The notes: generated by a model from the sequence alone, not told the origin. Shown: positions 46,386 through 56,307, numbered from the stretch's first letter. The stretch is DNA of 64,000 bases from Candidatus Thiodictyon syntrophicum (GCF_002813775.1 NZ_CP020370.1:2009501-2073500), one strand, 5' to 3'. Translations and numbers: made by a program.

Positions 46386-47048
46386 ATGGGGCGGGAACAA
46401 GGGCGGACGTGTGCGCATTGCGGCGAGAATTTCACCCCGGACGCGCGCAATGCCCGTCACCAGCGCTACTGCTCGCAGGCGGCGTGCCGGACCGCCAGTA
46501 AGCGCGCCAGCCAGGCCAAGTGGCTGTCCAAGGAGGACAATCGCCACTACCACTGCGGTCCCGCCGCGGTCGCCCGGGTGCAGGCGTGGCGGCACGCCCA
46601 TCCTGGCTACAGTCAGCGCAACGCCCGTGCGCCGGGCGCGCTCGCCCAGTTGCCCGCAGTCGCCGCCCCGGACCCAGTCACCGCGTCCCTGCCGATCCCG
46701 GCATCGGCCGCGTCCGTGTCTGCCGCGCCGCGCGCTGCTCACGCGCCGGACCCCACCGCGCACGCACCGTTACAGGAGCACTTGGGCACCCCGTTACAAG
46801 ATGTCTTAGGGTCCCCGTTACAAGATATCTTGGCTACTCAACCTGCTGTCCTGATTGGCTTAATCGCGCATCTGTGGGACAGTGCGTTACAAGAGGACAT
46901 CGCCACCGCGCTGACCCGGTTGATACAACTGGGCCACGATATCCGCGGCGGAGGCGAGCATGACCATCATCAAGCGGGTCTTGAACCCGGACCGGTTGCG
47001 CCAGGTACCCGAGCACTTCAGTTGGCTCGATCATCGCCTGGTGCGTGA
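46386..47048 (+). CDS. Zinc-finger accessory protein of an IS21-type element
   Basis: A 220-residue protein. The N-terminus holds a CxxC...C finger: CAHCGENFTPDARNARHQRYCSQAACRTASKRASQAKWLSK, then GPAAVARVQAWRHAHPGYSQRN. A Pro/Ala linker leads to three degenerate repeats (PLQEHLGTPLQDVLGSPLQDIL). It is the first gene of an operon ending in istA and istB, overlapping the next gene by 89 bases. The finger suggests DNA or protein binding in transposition, but no function is known to me. Confidence 0.7.
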   Translation: MGREQGRTCAHCGENFTPDARNARHQRYCSQAACRTASKRASQAKWLSKEDNRHYHCGPAAVARVQAWRHAHPGYSQRNARAPGALAQLPAVAAPDPVTASLPIPASAASVSAAPRAAHAPDPTAHAPLQEHLGTPLQDVLGSPLQDILATQPAVLIGLIAHLWDSALQEDIATALTRLIQLGHDIRGGGEHDHHQAGLEPGPVAPGTRALQLARSSPGA

Positions 47049-47325
47049 GCACTACATCGAGCGGGCTGACGTGTGCGCCTGGGCGCTGTATCTGTTTCTG
47101 CTCAGCGTCGCCGACGTGCATGGCCTGAGCTATTACAGTGACGCCACCCTGTCACAGCGCCTGCGGTTGCCGGCGCCCCGGCTGGCGCAGGCGCGCTGCG
47201 AGTTGATCGCCCTGGATCTGATCGCCTTCGAGCCACCGCTCTATCAGGTGCTCAGTCTCCCCGGGACGGTCCCGACCAGCGTCCACCTCCAGCGACTGCA
47301 CGCGGTCTTGGAGCGGCGGTCATGA
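46960..47325 (+). CDS. Helix-turn-helix-like accessory protein of an IS21-type element
   Basis: A 121-residue protein: RQVPEHFSWLDHRLVREHYIERADVCAWALYLFLLSVADVHGLSYYSDATLSQRLRLPAPRLAQARCELIALDLIAFEPPLYQVLSLP, which reads as a winged-helix of replication-initiator style. Its TGA overlaps the istA ATG (ATGA), so it is translated with the transposase. It probably binds element DNA. I cannot assign a family. Confidence 0.7.
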   Translation: MTIIKRVLNPDRLRQVPEHFSWLDHRLVREHYIERADVCAWALYLFLLSVADVHGLSYYSDATLSQRLRLPAPRLAQARCELIALDLIAFEPPLYQVLSLPGTVPTSVHLQRLHAVLERRS

Positions 47326-48776
47326 TCGACTACGCCACCTGGTGTGCAATTCGCGACGGCAACGCCAAGCACCTCACGGCGCGGCAAATAGCCCGGGACC
47401 TGGGGCTGAACGTCAAGACCGTGCGGCGCTGGCGGGCGCGCCCCTATGAGCAGCGGGCCACCGCGGCACGCCCCAGCAAGCTCGATCCCTTCAAAGGGCG
47501 CATCGTCGGTTGGCTCGAGGCCCATCCGCTCAGCGCCCAGCAGGTCTTTCAGCGCCTCGGCGAGGCCGGGTATGACGGTGGGATCAGCATCGTCAAGGAG
47601 TATGTACACACCATTCGCCCACGTCCGCGGGAGGCGTTCCTGACCTTGGCCTTTGCCCCCGGCGAGGTGGCGCAGGTCGACTGGGGCGAATGGGGCACCA
47701 TCGCCGTCGGGGAGACGCGTCGGCGCCTGTCCTTCTTCGTCATGGTCCTGGCCTACAGCCGGCAACTGTACGTGGAGTTCACCCTGGCCCAGACCATGGA
47801 GCACTTTCTGGCCGCGCACATCAACGCTTTCAACGCTCTGGGCGTACCCCAGAAGGTGATGGTCGATAATCTGCGCACCGCGGTGCTGGCGCATGTGCGC
47901 GGCGAGCCGCCCCGGTTCAATCCCCGGTATCTCGATTTCGCCCGGCACTACGGCTTCGAGGTCGTGGCCTGTAACGTCGCCAAAGGCAACGAGAAAGGGC
48001 GCGTGGAGCGCGGCGTGGGGTACGTCAAAGCGAACTTCCTCAACGGCCTGGAGTTACCGGATTTTACCGCCCTCAACCCGGCGCTGCGGGTCTGGCTGGA
48101 GACGGTGGCCAATGTCCGACTGCACCGCGAAACCCAGCGCCGGCCGGTCGATCTGTGGGCCGAAGAGCAGACTCATCTGCAATCGGTCAATCCGCGCCCC
48201 TTCGATGTCGGTCGGGTCCTGGCGGTGCGGGCCAATCGCCAGTTCCGGGTGACCTTCGAGGCCAACCGCTATTCGGTGCCGGCGCGCTTTGCCGGCGTTC
48301 AGGTGACGCTCAAGGCGTATCCCGATTACCTGTGTGTGTATCACGATCAAGCGCTGATCGCCCGCCATGTCCGCTCCTACGAGCGGCACCGCGATATCGC
48401 CGATCCCGATCATGCCAAAGCACTGGTGGCGCAACGCCGCCATGCCCAGGACGCCCACGTCCTCCAGCGGTTCCTGGCCCTGTCACCGCTGGCGGCGAAC
48501 TACCACACCGGCTTGCTGGAGCGGCGCGGCAACGCCTTGTCCCACGTGCGCAAAATCGTGGCCCTGGCGGACATCCACGGCGAGGAGGCGGTCGCCCGCG
48601 CCCTAGCCGATGCCCTGACGTTCGAGGCCTTCAGTAGCGAGTACATCGCCCATCTGATCCAGGCGCGGGGCCGCCAACTCCCAGCGCCCAGCCCGCTTCA
48701 ATTGCTGCGGCGCCAGGATGTCCTGGACCTGGAACTCCCGCCGCCGGACTTATCGCCCTATGGGAGCGAGGGGTAA
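47322..48776 (+). CDS. istA: IS21-family transposase IstA
   Basis: A 484-residue protein. The N-terminal helix-turn-helix (TARQIARDLGLNVKTVRRW) leads to the DDE core: VAQVDWGEWGTI, KVMVDNLRTAVLAH and KGRVERGVGYVKANFL. The C-terminal beta region (RPFDVGRVLAVRANRQFRVTFEANRYSVP) is typical of IstA. It works with IstB to paste the element. Confidence 0.95.
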   Translation: MIDYATWCAIRDGNAKHLTARQIARDLGLNVKTVRRWRARPYEQRATAARPSKLDPFKGRIVGWLEAHPLSAQQVFQRLGEAGYDGGISIVKEYVHTIRPRPREAFLTLAFAPGEVAQVDWGEWGTIAVGETRRRLSFFVMVLAYSRQLYVEFTLAQTMEHFLAAHINAFNALGVPQKVMVDNLRTAVLAHVRGEPPRFNPRYLDFARHYGFEVVACNVAKGNEKGRVERGVGYVKANFLNGLELPDFTALNPALRVWLETVANVRLHRETQRRPVDLWAEEQTHLQSVNPRPFDVGRVLAVRANRQFRVTFEANRYSVPARFAGVQVTLKAYPDYLCVYHDQALIARHVRSYERHRDIADPDHAKALVAQRRHAQDAHVLQRFLALSPLAANYHTGLLERRGNALSHVRKIVALADIHGEEAVARALADALTFEAFSSEYIAHLIQARGRQLPAPSPLQLLRRQDVLDLELPPPDLSPYGSEG

Positions 48777-48781
48777 GCAGC

Positions 48782-49528
48782 ATGTCGATCACCGAGCAGG
48801 TCCTGGTGCAGCAACTCGAACGGCTGCAATTACGCTATTTCCTCCAGCACTATCCGGACCTGGTGGCGCAGGCGGCGCGCGAGTCCTGGACCCATGGCCA
48901 CTTTCTCGAACAACTGGTCGCCGGTGAGGCGGCCCGCCGCGACGAGGCCCGGGTAGCGCGGCGAGTGAAGGCCGCCCACTTGCCCGGCCTCAAGACCCTG
49001 GATGGCTTCGACTGGAGTTGGCCAAAGAAGATCAACCGCACCCAGGTGCAGCACCTCTTCCGCTTGGAATTCCTGCCCCAACAGGGCAACGTCATCCTGC
49101 TGGGCGGAGTCGGCGTGGGCAAGACCCATCTGGCCATCGCCCTCGCGCACACCGCCTGCCTGCAAGGACACGCCGTGCTCTTTACCCGCGCGGTCGATAT
49201 CGTCACTGCCCTGGCCGCCGCCCAGGCCACCGGCGGGCTCAAGCGGGAACTGGCGCGGTTGCTGAAACCTACACTGCTCGTGATCGATGAGCTAGGCTAC
49301 TTGCCGATCGACAAGTTCGGCGCCGACGGTCTGTTCCAGGTCATCAGCCAGCGCTATGAGCGCGGCTCCACCGTCATCACCACCAACCGGGCCTTCAAGC
49401 AGTGGCCGGAAATCTTCAACAACGATAGTACCCTGACGTCAGCCTTGCTCGACCGGCTGCTCCATCATGCCGAGTCCGTGGTCATCGAAGGTCGCAGCTA
49501 TCGCATGCGCGATCAGACCGACGCCTGA
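48782..49528 (+). CDS. istB: IS21-family AAA ATPase IstB
   Basis: A 248-residue AAA+ protein with Walker A GGVGVGKTHLAIAL, Walker B LLVIDELGYLPID, STVITTNRAFKQWPEIF (arginine-finger region) and RLLHHAESVVIEGRSYR at the C-terminus. IstB controls target choice. It begins five bases after istA. Confidence 0.96.
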   Translation: MSITEQVLVQQLERLQLRYFLQHYPDLVAQAARESWTHGHFLEQLVAGEAARRDEARVARRVKAAHLPGLKTLDGFDWSWPKKINRTQVQHLFRLEFLPQQGNVILLGGVGVGKTHLAIALAHTACLQGHAVLFTRAVDIVTALAAAQATGGLKRELARLLKPTLLVIDELGYLPIDKFGADGLFQVISQRYERGSTVITTNRAFKQWPEIFNNDSTLTSALLDRLLHHAESVVIEGRSYRMRDQTDA

Positions 49529-49939
49529 GTCCCGCTCCCCCCAGCGCTCCCCCATGACCGCCGCCAGTCACCCTGCGTGACCGGCGGCGACCCTGTTCTT
49601 GCCCCGCCATCGTTCCGCCGATGCCTTTTGTGGTCCGTTTTGTTGTCGGCTGTTTTGTACCGCTTTCACGGTGGCGCCGACACCTGCTCGCCCAGCCGCT
49701 GCAGCTTCAGCTCGAATAACCGCCGCCGGGAACGGCGCCCGACCCCGGCACGCCGGCGACCACCGGTGCTGGCAACCGCTGGCCTGGCGAGCGTGACGCA
49801 TGCCCGAGTACCGGTCCGACAACCCTCCCGGCACCTGCCAAACCTTCTGCCGCAACCCCCGGTCAGGGCCAACGCACCCCGCAGCGGCCAACGCCAGCGC
49901 CCAACGGCGCCGACGCCGCCCAATGTCAGCCGGCGGCAG
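49529..49939. other. Noncoding downstream part of the IS21-type element
   Basis: No gene with family features. TTTTGTGGTCCGTTTTGTTGTCGGCTGTTTTGTACC near 49625-49660 contains three spaced TTTTGT repeats of the kind found at IS21 ends and may be the right terminal region. The left border was not found. Confidence 0.4.
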
Positions 49940-49975
49940 GGTTATGCTTCAGGGCTGTCCGGCGGCGCCGGTCGT
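49940..49975. repeat. REP-like element, copy 2 (inverted)
   Basis: The 18-mer of copy 1 in reverse orientation (GGTTATGCTTCAGGGCTG). In its own direction it is followed by a GCCGCC...GGGCGGC hairpin (positions below 49940). Confidence 0.55.
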
Positions 49976-50032
49976 GGCGCCGGGTGGCCCGCTGCGCCTA
50001 TACTTGTCGGTTCGACCAACGCGGAGTGAATC

Positions 50033-51131
50033 ATGCTCGACTTCAACCCTATCGCCCACCAGATCAATGACCTGAAGGGGCGCGTCGCGTCCCTTAGGGG
50101 GTATCTTTGACTACGAGGAGCGTCAGGAGCGCTTAACCGAGGTCTTGCGTGAGCTTGAAGACCCGCAGGTCTGGAACGACCCCGAGCGTGCCCAGACCCT
50201 GGGCCGTGAGCGCGCCGGCCTGGAGGCCGTGGTGCTGACCGTGGACGACATGACCGCTGCCTTGGCCGACGCCGACGGCCTGCTGGCCCTGGCTGCCGAG
50301 GAGGATGACGAGGCGACCGCCACCGATCTCCTGCGCGATCTTGGCCGCTGCGAGGAGCGGGTGGCGGGCCTGGAGTTCCGCCGTATGTTCTCCAACCCCA
50401 TGGACGACAAGAACGCCTTTCTCGATGTGCAGGCCGGCTCCGGCGGGACCGAGGCCCAGGACTGGGCCGAGATGCTGCTGCGCATGTACCTGCGCTGGGG
50501 CGAGCGGCGCGGCTTCAAGACCGAGCTGATGGAGGTCTCCCCCGGCGACGTGGCCGGCATCAAGTCCGCCACGGTGCACTTCCAGGGCGAGTATTGCTTC
50601 GGCTGGCTGCGCACCGAGATCGGGGTCCACCGGCTGGTGCGCAAGTCCCCCTTCGACTCCGGCAATCGCCGCCACACATCTTTTGCGGCGGTGTTCGTCT
50701 CCCCGGAGATCGACGACACGGTGGTGGTGGAGATCAACCCCGCGGACCTGCGCATCGATGTCTACCGCGCGAGCGGGGCCGGCGGTCAGCACGTCAACCG
50801 CACCGAATCGGCCGTGCGCATCACCCACAATCCTACGGGGATCGTGGTCCAGTGCCAGAACGAGCGCTCCCAGCACAAGAACAAGGACCAGGCCATGAAG
50901 CAACTCAAGGCCAAGCTCTATGAGCTGGAGATGCAGAAGCGCGCGGCCACCCAGCAGGCGGTGGAGGACACCAAGTCCGACATCGGCTGGGGCAGCCAGA
51001 TCCGCTCCTATGTCCTGGATCAGTCGCGGATCAAGGATCTCCGCACCAATATCGAGATCGCCAACACCCAGGGGGTGCTCGATGGCAATCTCGATCCCTT
51101 CATCGAGGCGAGCCTCAAGAGCGGGTTATGA
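50033..51131 (+). CDS. prfB: Peptide chain release factor 2 with programmed +1 frameshift
   Basis: The first 25 codons (ATG 50033: [25 protein letters not shown]) end at an in-frame UGA at 50108-50110. The slip site CTTAGGGGGTATCTTTGAC matches the classic autoregulatory signal: an internal ribosome-binding-like AGGGGG, then CUU UGA. After the +1 shift the product continues [13 protein letters not shown] and is 365 residues. The GGQ catalytic motif is visible ([15 protein letters not shown]). It releases peptides at UAA and UGA. In most relatives lysS follows directly; here a decayed module intervenes. Confidence 0.97.
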
Positions 51132-51576
51132 CGTCGCCCTTGGGCCGAACGCCCGCGCTCAACCTGGCGGCGTCGCGATCACCGCCGCCGCCACCCTACT
51201 TTACGCGGGTGAAGCTGACGAACTACCGCAGTATTGTGTCATGCGATGTGCGGCTGTCGGCCCCGCGAAGTCGTCCGGTCCGGTTTGTATACGCCGGGGG
51301 AGTTGCTGCGGCTGGATCAGATCGCGCCCAGCGTCGATCTTTACGAGCGTGGCCGGCTTTCGCGGTCTGCCCGCAGACTTGATTGCGCCCGCTGATCCGG
51401 AGCGCGGCCGTGACGCCAAAGGATGGATCGGCCAACGCATGGGCAACTACGATTCGCGTGTCGATCAGCCGGCGCTGACGTCACGATTCGATATTACGCT
51501 GGCCGCGACGCGCTCCCGCTCTTTTCGCAAGTTCTGCTCCGACTTCAGATTGCTACTGGATGCCTAAAGCTACACC
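51132..51576 (+). pseudogene. Remnants of an AAA-ATPase/DUF4276 gene pair
   Basis: Three coding scraps lie between prfB and lysS. YFTRVKLTNYRSIVSCDVRL (51197-51256) is the N-terminus of a RecF/SMC-like AAA ATPase. YTPGELLRLDQIAP (about 51286-51329, another frame) fits the C-terminus of the same ATPase type. AKGWIGQRMGNYDSRVDQPALTSRFDITLA...SFRKFCSDFRLLLDA (to TAA 51565-51567) fits the C-terminus of DUF4276. The ATPase interior and the DUF4276 start are deleted. AAA/DUF4276 pairs are suspected defence or OLD-like modules. Identification is from short segments. Confidence 0.65.
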
Positions 51577-53076
51577 ATGACAGATACCACACCCCAAGAC
51601 GACAACAAGCTGATCACCCAGCGGCGCGAGAAGCTCGCCCAATTGCGCACCGCCGGCGAGGCCTTTCCCAACGACTTCCGGCGCGATGCACTCGCCGGTG
51701 ATCTGCTCACGAACTACGGCGGCTGGGAGTCCGCGGCCCTGGCCGAGCCGCCCCTGCGGGTGGTCATCGCCGGCCGCCTCATGAGCCGCCGGGTGATGGG
51801 CAAGGCGAGCTTCTCCCACCTCCAGGACATGTCCGGTCGCATCCAACTCTTCGTGAGCCGCGATGCCTTGGGCGAGGCCGGCTACGCCGCCTACAAGCAT
51901 GATCTCGACATCGGCGACATCATCGGCTGCGCCGGCACCCTGTTCAAGACCAAGACCGGCGAGTTGTCGGTGCGCTGCGAGTCCATTCGCCTCCTCACCA
52001 AGGCCCTACGCCCCCTGCCCGAGAAGTGGCACGGGCTCGCCGACATGGAGACCCGCTACCGCCAGCGCTATGTCGACCTCATCGTCAACGAGTCCACCCG
52101 CGCCACCTTTCGCACCCGCATCAGTATCATCGCCTACATCCGTGCCTATCTGAATGAGCGGGCCTTCCTGGAGGTCGAGACGCCGATGATGCATGTGATC
52201 CCGGGCGGCGCCGTCGCGCGCCCCTTCGTCACCCATCACAACGCGCTCGACATGAAGCTGTACCTGCGCATCGCCCCTGAGTTGTATCTCAAGCGCCTGG
52301 TGGTGGGCGGCTTCGAGCGCGTCTATGAGATCAACCGCAACTTCCGCAACGAGGGGCTCTCGACCCGGCACAACCCCGAGTTCACCATGCTGGAGTTCTA
52401 CCAGGCCTATGCGGACTACCGCGACCTGATGGATCTCACCGAGGACCTGCTGCGCGGCATGGCCCAATCCGTCCTGGGGACCACGACCTTCGATTACCAA
52501 GGCACCGCCTTCGACTTCGGCCAGCCCTTCGAGCGCCTGACGGTGCGCGAGGCCGTCCTGCGCTTCAATCCAGCGTTCAGTGCTGCGGATATCGACGACC
52601 TCGACGCCGCCCGCCGCAGCGCCGCTACCCTGGGGATCGCGGCACAGGACGACTGGGGCCTCGGCCGCATCCATATCGCCATCTTCGAGCAGACCGGCGA
52701 GCACCGACTGATCAATCCCACCTTCATCACCGAATACCCGACCGAGGTCTCCCCGCTGGCGCGGCGCAATGACTTAAACCCCCTGGTGACGGACCGCTTC
52801 GAGTTCTTCATCGGCGGGCGCGAGATCGCCAACGGCTTCTCCGAGCTGAACGACGCCGAGGACCAGGCCGAGCGCTTCCGTCACCAGGTGGCGCAAAAGG
52901 ACGCCGGTGATGAAGAGGCGATGTACTACGACGCCGACTACATCCGCGCCCTGGAATACGGCCTGCCGCCCACGGCGGGCGAGGGCATCGGCATCGACCG
53001 GCTGGTCATGCTCTTCACCGATGCGCCATCCATCCGCGATGTCCTGTTATTCCCGCATATGCGCCCAGAGGATTAG
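51577..53076 (+). CDS. lysS: Lysyl-tRNA synthetase (class II)
   Basis: A 499-residue class II enzyme: an N-terminal OB fold ([31 protein letters not shown]), motif 1 ([21 protein letters not shown]), motif 2 ([33 protein letters not shown]) and motif 3 ([21 protein letters not shown]). It charges tRNA-Lys. Start ATG 51577 follows AAGCTACACC. It is expected as the partner of prfB in one transcription unit. Confidence 0.98.
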   Translation: MTDTTPQDDNKLITQRREKLAQLRTAGEAFPNDFRRDALAGDLLTNYGGWESAALAEPPLRVVIAGRLMSRRVMGKASFSHLQDMSGRIQLFVSRDALGEAGYAAYKHDLDIGDIIGCAGTLFKTKTGELSVRCESIRLLTKALRPLPEKWHGLADMETRYRQRYVDLIVNESTRATFRTRISIIAYIRAYLNERAFLEVETPMMHVIPGGAVARPFVTHHNALDMKLYLRIAPELYLKRLVVGGFERVYEINRNFRNEGLSTRHNPEFTMLEFYQAYADYRDLMDLTEDLLRGMAQSVLGTTTFDYQGTAFDFGQPFERLTVREAVLRFNPAFSAADIDDLDAARRSAATLGIAAQDDWGLGRIHIAIFEQTGEHRLINPTFITEYPTEVSPLARRNDLNPLVTDRFEFFIGGREIANGFSELNDAEDQAERFRHQVAQKDAGDEEAMYYDADYIRALEYGLPPTAGEGIGIDRLVMLFTDAPSIRDVLLFPHMRPED

Positions 53077-53079
53077 TGA

Positions 53080-53250
53080 ATGACCGCCATCGTCGGGGAG
53101 GCGTCGCAGGTCGCCCCTGTGGATAAGTGGAGTCTTGGCTTGGTAGCGATCTTCGCGGTCAACTTTCTCGGCGAACGGCCGACGCTCCGTTACTGGGGTG
53201 GGATCGGCATGGTCGCTGGCGGCGTTCTGCTGCTTGCCCTGAAACGCTGA
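53080..53250 (+). pseudogene. EamA-type transporter C-terminal remnant
   Basis: A 56-residue frame reading VAPVDKWSLGLVAIFAVNFLGERPTLRYWGGIGMVAGGVLLLAL. This is the last two membrane helices and the intervening loop of an EamA/DMT-family exporter, whose N-terminal part is missing. It lies four bases after lysS. It is probably a leftover, though a very short membrane peptide could be expressed. Confidence 0.7.
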
Positions 53251-53270
53251 AATTGGCATCCTCAGCCGCC

Positions 53271-53759
53271 ATGAGTACCCAATCCCGACTGACGGGCTTG
53301 AGCGCGGTCCTCCTGGCCGCCCTGATGGGCGGCGCGCCGGGCCCTGCCCAGGCCGAGATCTACAAATGGACAGACGCCCAGGGCGTCACCCATTTCTCCG
53401 ATCAGCCTCCGGCGGGCGGGACTGCCGAGCAGGTTCGGCTTCCCGCGACTCCGGACCCGGCACCGCCGGCCGTGCGGCCCGCCGCGCTCAGCACCCCACC
53501 CCCGGCCGCCGCACCAAACCGCCCGGCCGCCAAGCGGGTGGTCATGTACGCTGCCGCCTGGTGCGGCTACTGTAAACAGGCGCGGCGTTATTTCAATACC
53601 CATGGGGTCGCCTACAGCGAATACGATGTCGAGCAGGACGCCGCCGCCGGCCGTGAATTCAAGCGCCTGGGCGGTCGTGGGGTACCCCTGATCCTGGTCG
53701 GCGAGGCGCGTTTGCAGGGATTCTCGGAGGGCGGGTTCGAGCAGCTGTATAACCAATGA
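53271..53759 (+). CDS. Periplasmic DUF4124-glutaredoxin fusion protein
   Basis: A 162-residue protein. The signal peptide (RLTGLSAVLLAALMGGAPGPAQA) is followed by the DUF4124 segment (EIYKWTDAQGVTHFSDQPP), a proline/alanine linker, and a glutaredoxin-like domain with YAAAWCGYCKQARRYF and RGVPLILV (cis-proline loop), then GFSEGGFEQLY. The CxxC pair and export suggest a periplasmic thiol-disulfide role. Related fusions occur in many beta- and gammaproteobacteria. Confidence 0.88.
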   Translation: MSTQSRLTGLSAVLLAALMGGAPGPAQAEIYKWTDAQGVTHFSDQPPAGGTAEQVRLPATPDPAPPAVRPAALSTPPPAAAPNRPAAKRVVMYAAAWCGYCKQARRYFNTHGVAYSEYDVEQDAAAGREFKRLGGRGVPLILVGEARLQGFSEGGFEQLYNQ

Positions 53760-53972
53760 CACGGACCTGGGGGCGGCGCGAGGGACCATGGAGTATTCCC
53801 GTTCGTGAACCGTTCCTAAGGGCGGGATTGCCGACTTTCGCTGCGCTCTACCCGGCGTGCGGACCGGTCACGACCGGGGTACCGACCGCAGTGCCGGGCC
53901 ACCCGATCGCCGCCCTGTTTTCCCCCGACCGCCCGGTTATAATCGTGCATCGCAACCCGGATCATCTAAATC

Positions 53973-55265
53973 ATGCCGCCTGTTTTCCAAGAGCATCCGC
54001 TACGGCGCGTCGTCACGGCCGAGCTTCACGCCCGCACCTTCCAGCCGCTGCGCGCGCCGGAGCGGGTGGCCTATCTCGCGGTGGTGTGCGGCGAGCAGGG
54101 GATCGAGCGCAATGTCGAGTATCTCAAGCGGTTACTCGAACATTATGGACGGCCGATCCCGGAGACGGTCGACCGGCACTACTCGGCCGACCTGGGGCCG
54201 ATGCGCATGCGCTGGGAGCGTCACACCGAGTTCGTCACCTACACCTTCAGCCGGCAGGGTGCCTACGAGCATCCCTTCGCCGCGCCCCTACTCCATGATC
54301 TGCCCGAGGCGTGGCTGCGTGAACTGCCCGGCGAGGTGATCTCGGCGGCCGCGATGGCGATCGACGCCTGTGCCACGCCGGAGCGCAGCAGTGACGAACT
54401 GGCCGAGTTGTTCAGCGGCAATGCCGTCATCGGCTCCGAGGCCGTGGGTGGCCTGGCCCGCATCTGGTCGGATTTCAGGATCGATGCAGACGGTTTCGTC
54501 CGCATCCTGGTGCGCGACTGCAGTCTGTCGAAGAACCAGGCCGGGCGACTCGCCAAACGGATCCTGGATCTGAACTGCTACCGGGCGCTCGCCTTGCTCG
54601 GGTTTCCGCTGGCGCGCGAGGTCTCCGCCACGCTCAGCGATGCCGATCGGCGACTGGCGCTGCTGTCCGCGCGCATGTCCGCTCCGGGGGCGGCGGGCCG
54701 GGCCTTCGAGAGCGAACTGCTGGCGGATCTGACCAATCTTGCCGCCGAGATCGAGGAGGTCTCGGCGCGCACCACCTATCGCTTCGACGCCTCGCGGGCC
54801 TATTACGCGATGGTCCGGCAGCGGCTCGAGCAACTGCGTCAGCAACGCATCGAGGGCCTGCAGACCTTCACCGAATTCCTCGAAGCCCGCCTGGCGCCGG
54901 CGCTCGCCACCTGCGCCTCGACCCAGCAGCGCCAGACCGATCTGGCGGAGCGCGCGGCCCGGCTGACCAGCCTCTTGCGGGCGCGGGTGGACGTGTCCCT
55001 GCAGGAACAGAACCGCCAGTTGCTGGAGTCCATGGATCGCCGTGCGCACATCCAACTGCGCCTCCAGGAGACGGTCGAGGGTCTGTCGGTCATCGCGATC
55101 GGCTATTACGGCGTGGGGCTCATCGGTTATGCACTCAAGGGGCTGGAGGATGGCGGGGTGCCGATCAACGCGACGCTCGCCATGGGCATCGCGGTGCCCC
55201 TGGTCTTAGGGTTTGCCTGGCTGGGGCTGCGGCGGGTCAAGAAGCACCTGAGCGGATCAGCTTGA
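53973..55265 (+). CDS. DUF3422 family protein
   Basis: A 430-residue protein. The N-terminal half has the family motifs EHPLRRVVTAELHARTFQPL and LGPMRMRWERHTEFVTYTF, the middle is a coiled-coil (~240-340), and the C-terminus carries two membrane helices (SVIAIGYYGVGLIGYALKGL and TLAMGIAVPLVLGFAWLGL) and a basic tail. The family is widely kept in proteobacteria without an assigned role. TATAAT near 53938 and GC-rich -35 region could drive it. Confidence 0.88.
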   Translation: MPPVFQEHPLRRVVTAELHARTFQPLRAPERVAYLAVVCGEQGIERNVEYLKRLLEHYGRPIPETVDRHYSADLGPMRMRWERHTEFVTYTFSRQGAYEHPFAAPLLHDLPEAWLRELPGEVISAAAMAIDACATPERSSDELAELFSGNAVIGSEAVGGLARIWSDFRIDADGFVRILVRDCSLSKNQAGRLAKRILDLNCYRALALLGFPLAREVSATLSDADRRLALLSARMSAPGAAGRAFESELLADLTNLAAEIEEVSARTTYRFDASRAYYAMVRQRLEQLRQQRIEGLQTFTEFLEARLAPALATCASTQQRQTDLAERAARLTSLLRARVDVSLQEQNRQLLESMDRRAHIQLRLQETVEGLSVIAIGYYGVGLIGYALKGLEDGGVPINATLAMGIAVPLVLGFAWLGLRRVKKHLSGSA

Positions 55266-55302
55266 ATCATACCGCGTAACGATTCAAGAACAAGTTAAAC
55301 GC

Positions 55303-55530
<228 letters not shown>

Positions 55531-55598
55531 TGCAACACACGTTCCTAATGGAATTGTTTTATTAGGCCAGCGCCGACACGCGGCGGCCGGGGCCAGGA

Positions 55599-56147
55599 TC
55601 AAGGCCCCTGCCGCCGCGCCTTGTTGGGATTGCGCAGCAGGACATAGACGGCGCCGGTGCCGCCGTCGCGACGGGTGGCGGAGCAGAAGGCCAGGACCTC
55701 CAGGTGCAGGCGCAGCCAGTAGTTGACCTTTTGCTTCAAGACCGGTTGCCGCTCGGACGAGCGGATGCCCTTGCCATGGATGATGCGGGCGCAGCGGACC
55801 CGGCGGTGACTGCACTCGGTGAGGAACTCGGCCAGGACGCGGCGGGCGACCTCGACGGTGAGACCGTGCAGGTCGACCTCCAGCCCGACCTCGATGGCGC
55901 CGCGCCGCAGGTCGGCGAGAACACGCTGCTGGAGCCCGGGGCGGGTGAAGAGCAGGAACTCGTGGGTCTCGACCTCGGACTCGGACAGGGTGGTGCCGCC
56001 GTCCTCGGGCAGCGTCGGCGGGCGCGGACGCGGGATGGGGGGCGGGCGCCGACGGTAGGGCTCGGGGTCCTGGGGCGCCAGCGGTTGGGCGTCCTGGACC
56101 TCCGTGCGGAAGAGCTCGAGATCGGCCGGGTCGGTGTGTTTGTTCAT
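55599..56147 (-). CDS. smrA: Smr-domain protein (SmrA/YdaL type)
   Basis: A 182-residue protein. A proline-rich N-terminal part and a short helical motif (SESEVETHEFLLFTRPGLQQRVLADLRRGAIE) lead to a Smr domain: VGLEVDLHGLTVEVARRVLAEFLTECSHRRVRCARIIHGKG, with D-L-H-G-L and the H-G-K-G catalytic loop, ending VLAFCSATRRDGGTGAVYVLLRN. Smr domains act as RNA or DNA nickases; this short form is cytoplasmic in proteobacteria. Confidence 0.9.
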   Translation of the reverse strand: MNKHTDPADLELFRTEVQDAQPLAPQDPEPYRRRPPPIPRPRPPTLPEDGGTTLSESEVETHEFLLFTRPGLQQRVLADLRRGAIEVGLEVDLHGLTVEVARRVLAEFLTECSHRRVRCARIIHGKGIRSSERQPVLKQKVNYWLRLHLEVLAFCSATRRDGGTGAVYVLLRNPNKARRQGP

Positions 56148-56307
56148 GGGACCTGTGCCTTGCCGCGTGCTTGGCGCTGAGTATAACCGCGCCCCGGTCC
56201 GCAGCGCGGCGTCCCGTGCCCGCCGACAGGATGTCCGCGGCGAGGCTTTCCAGTATCATCCCCGGGCCTCATCCCTTTAAGTCTGTTTCACCGCGGGCGC
56301 CGGTCGC

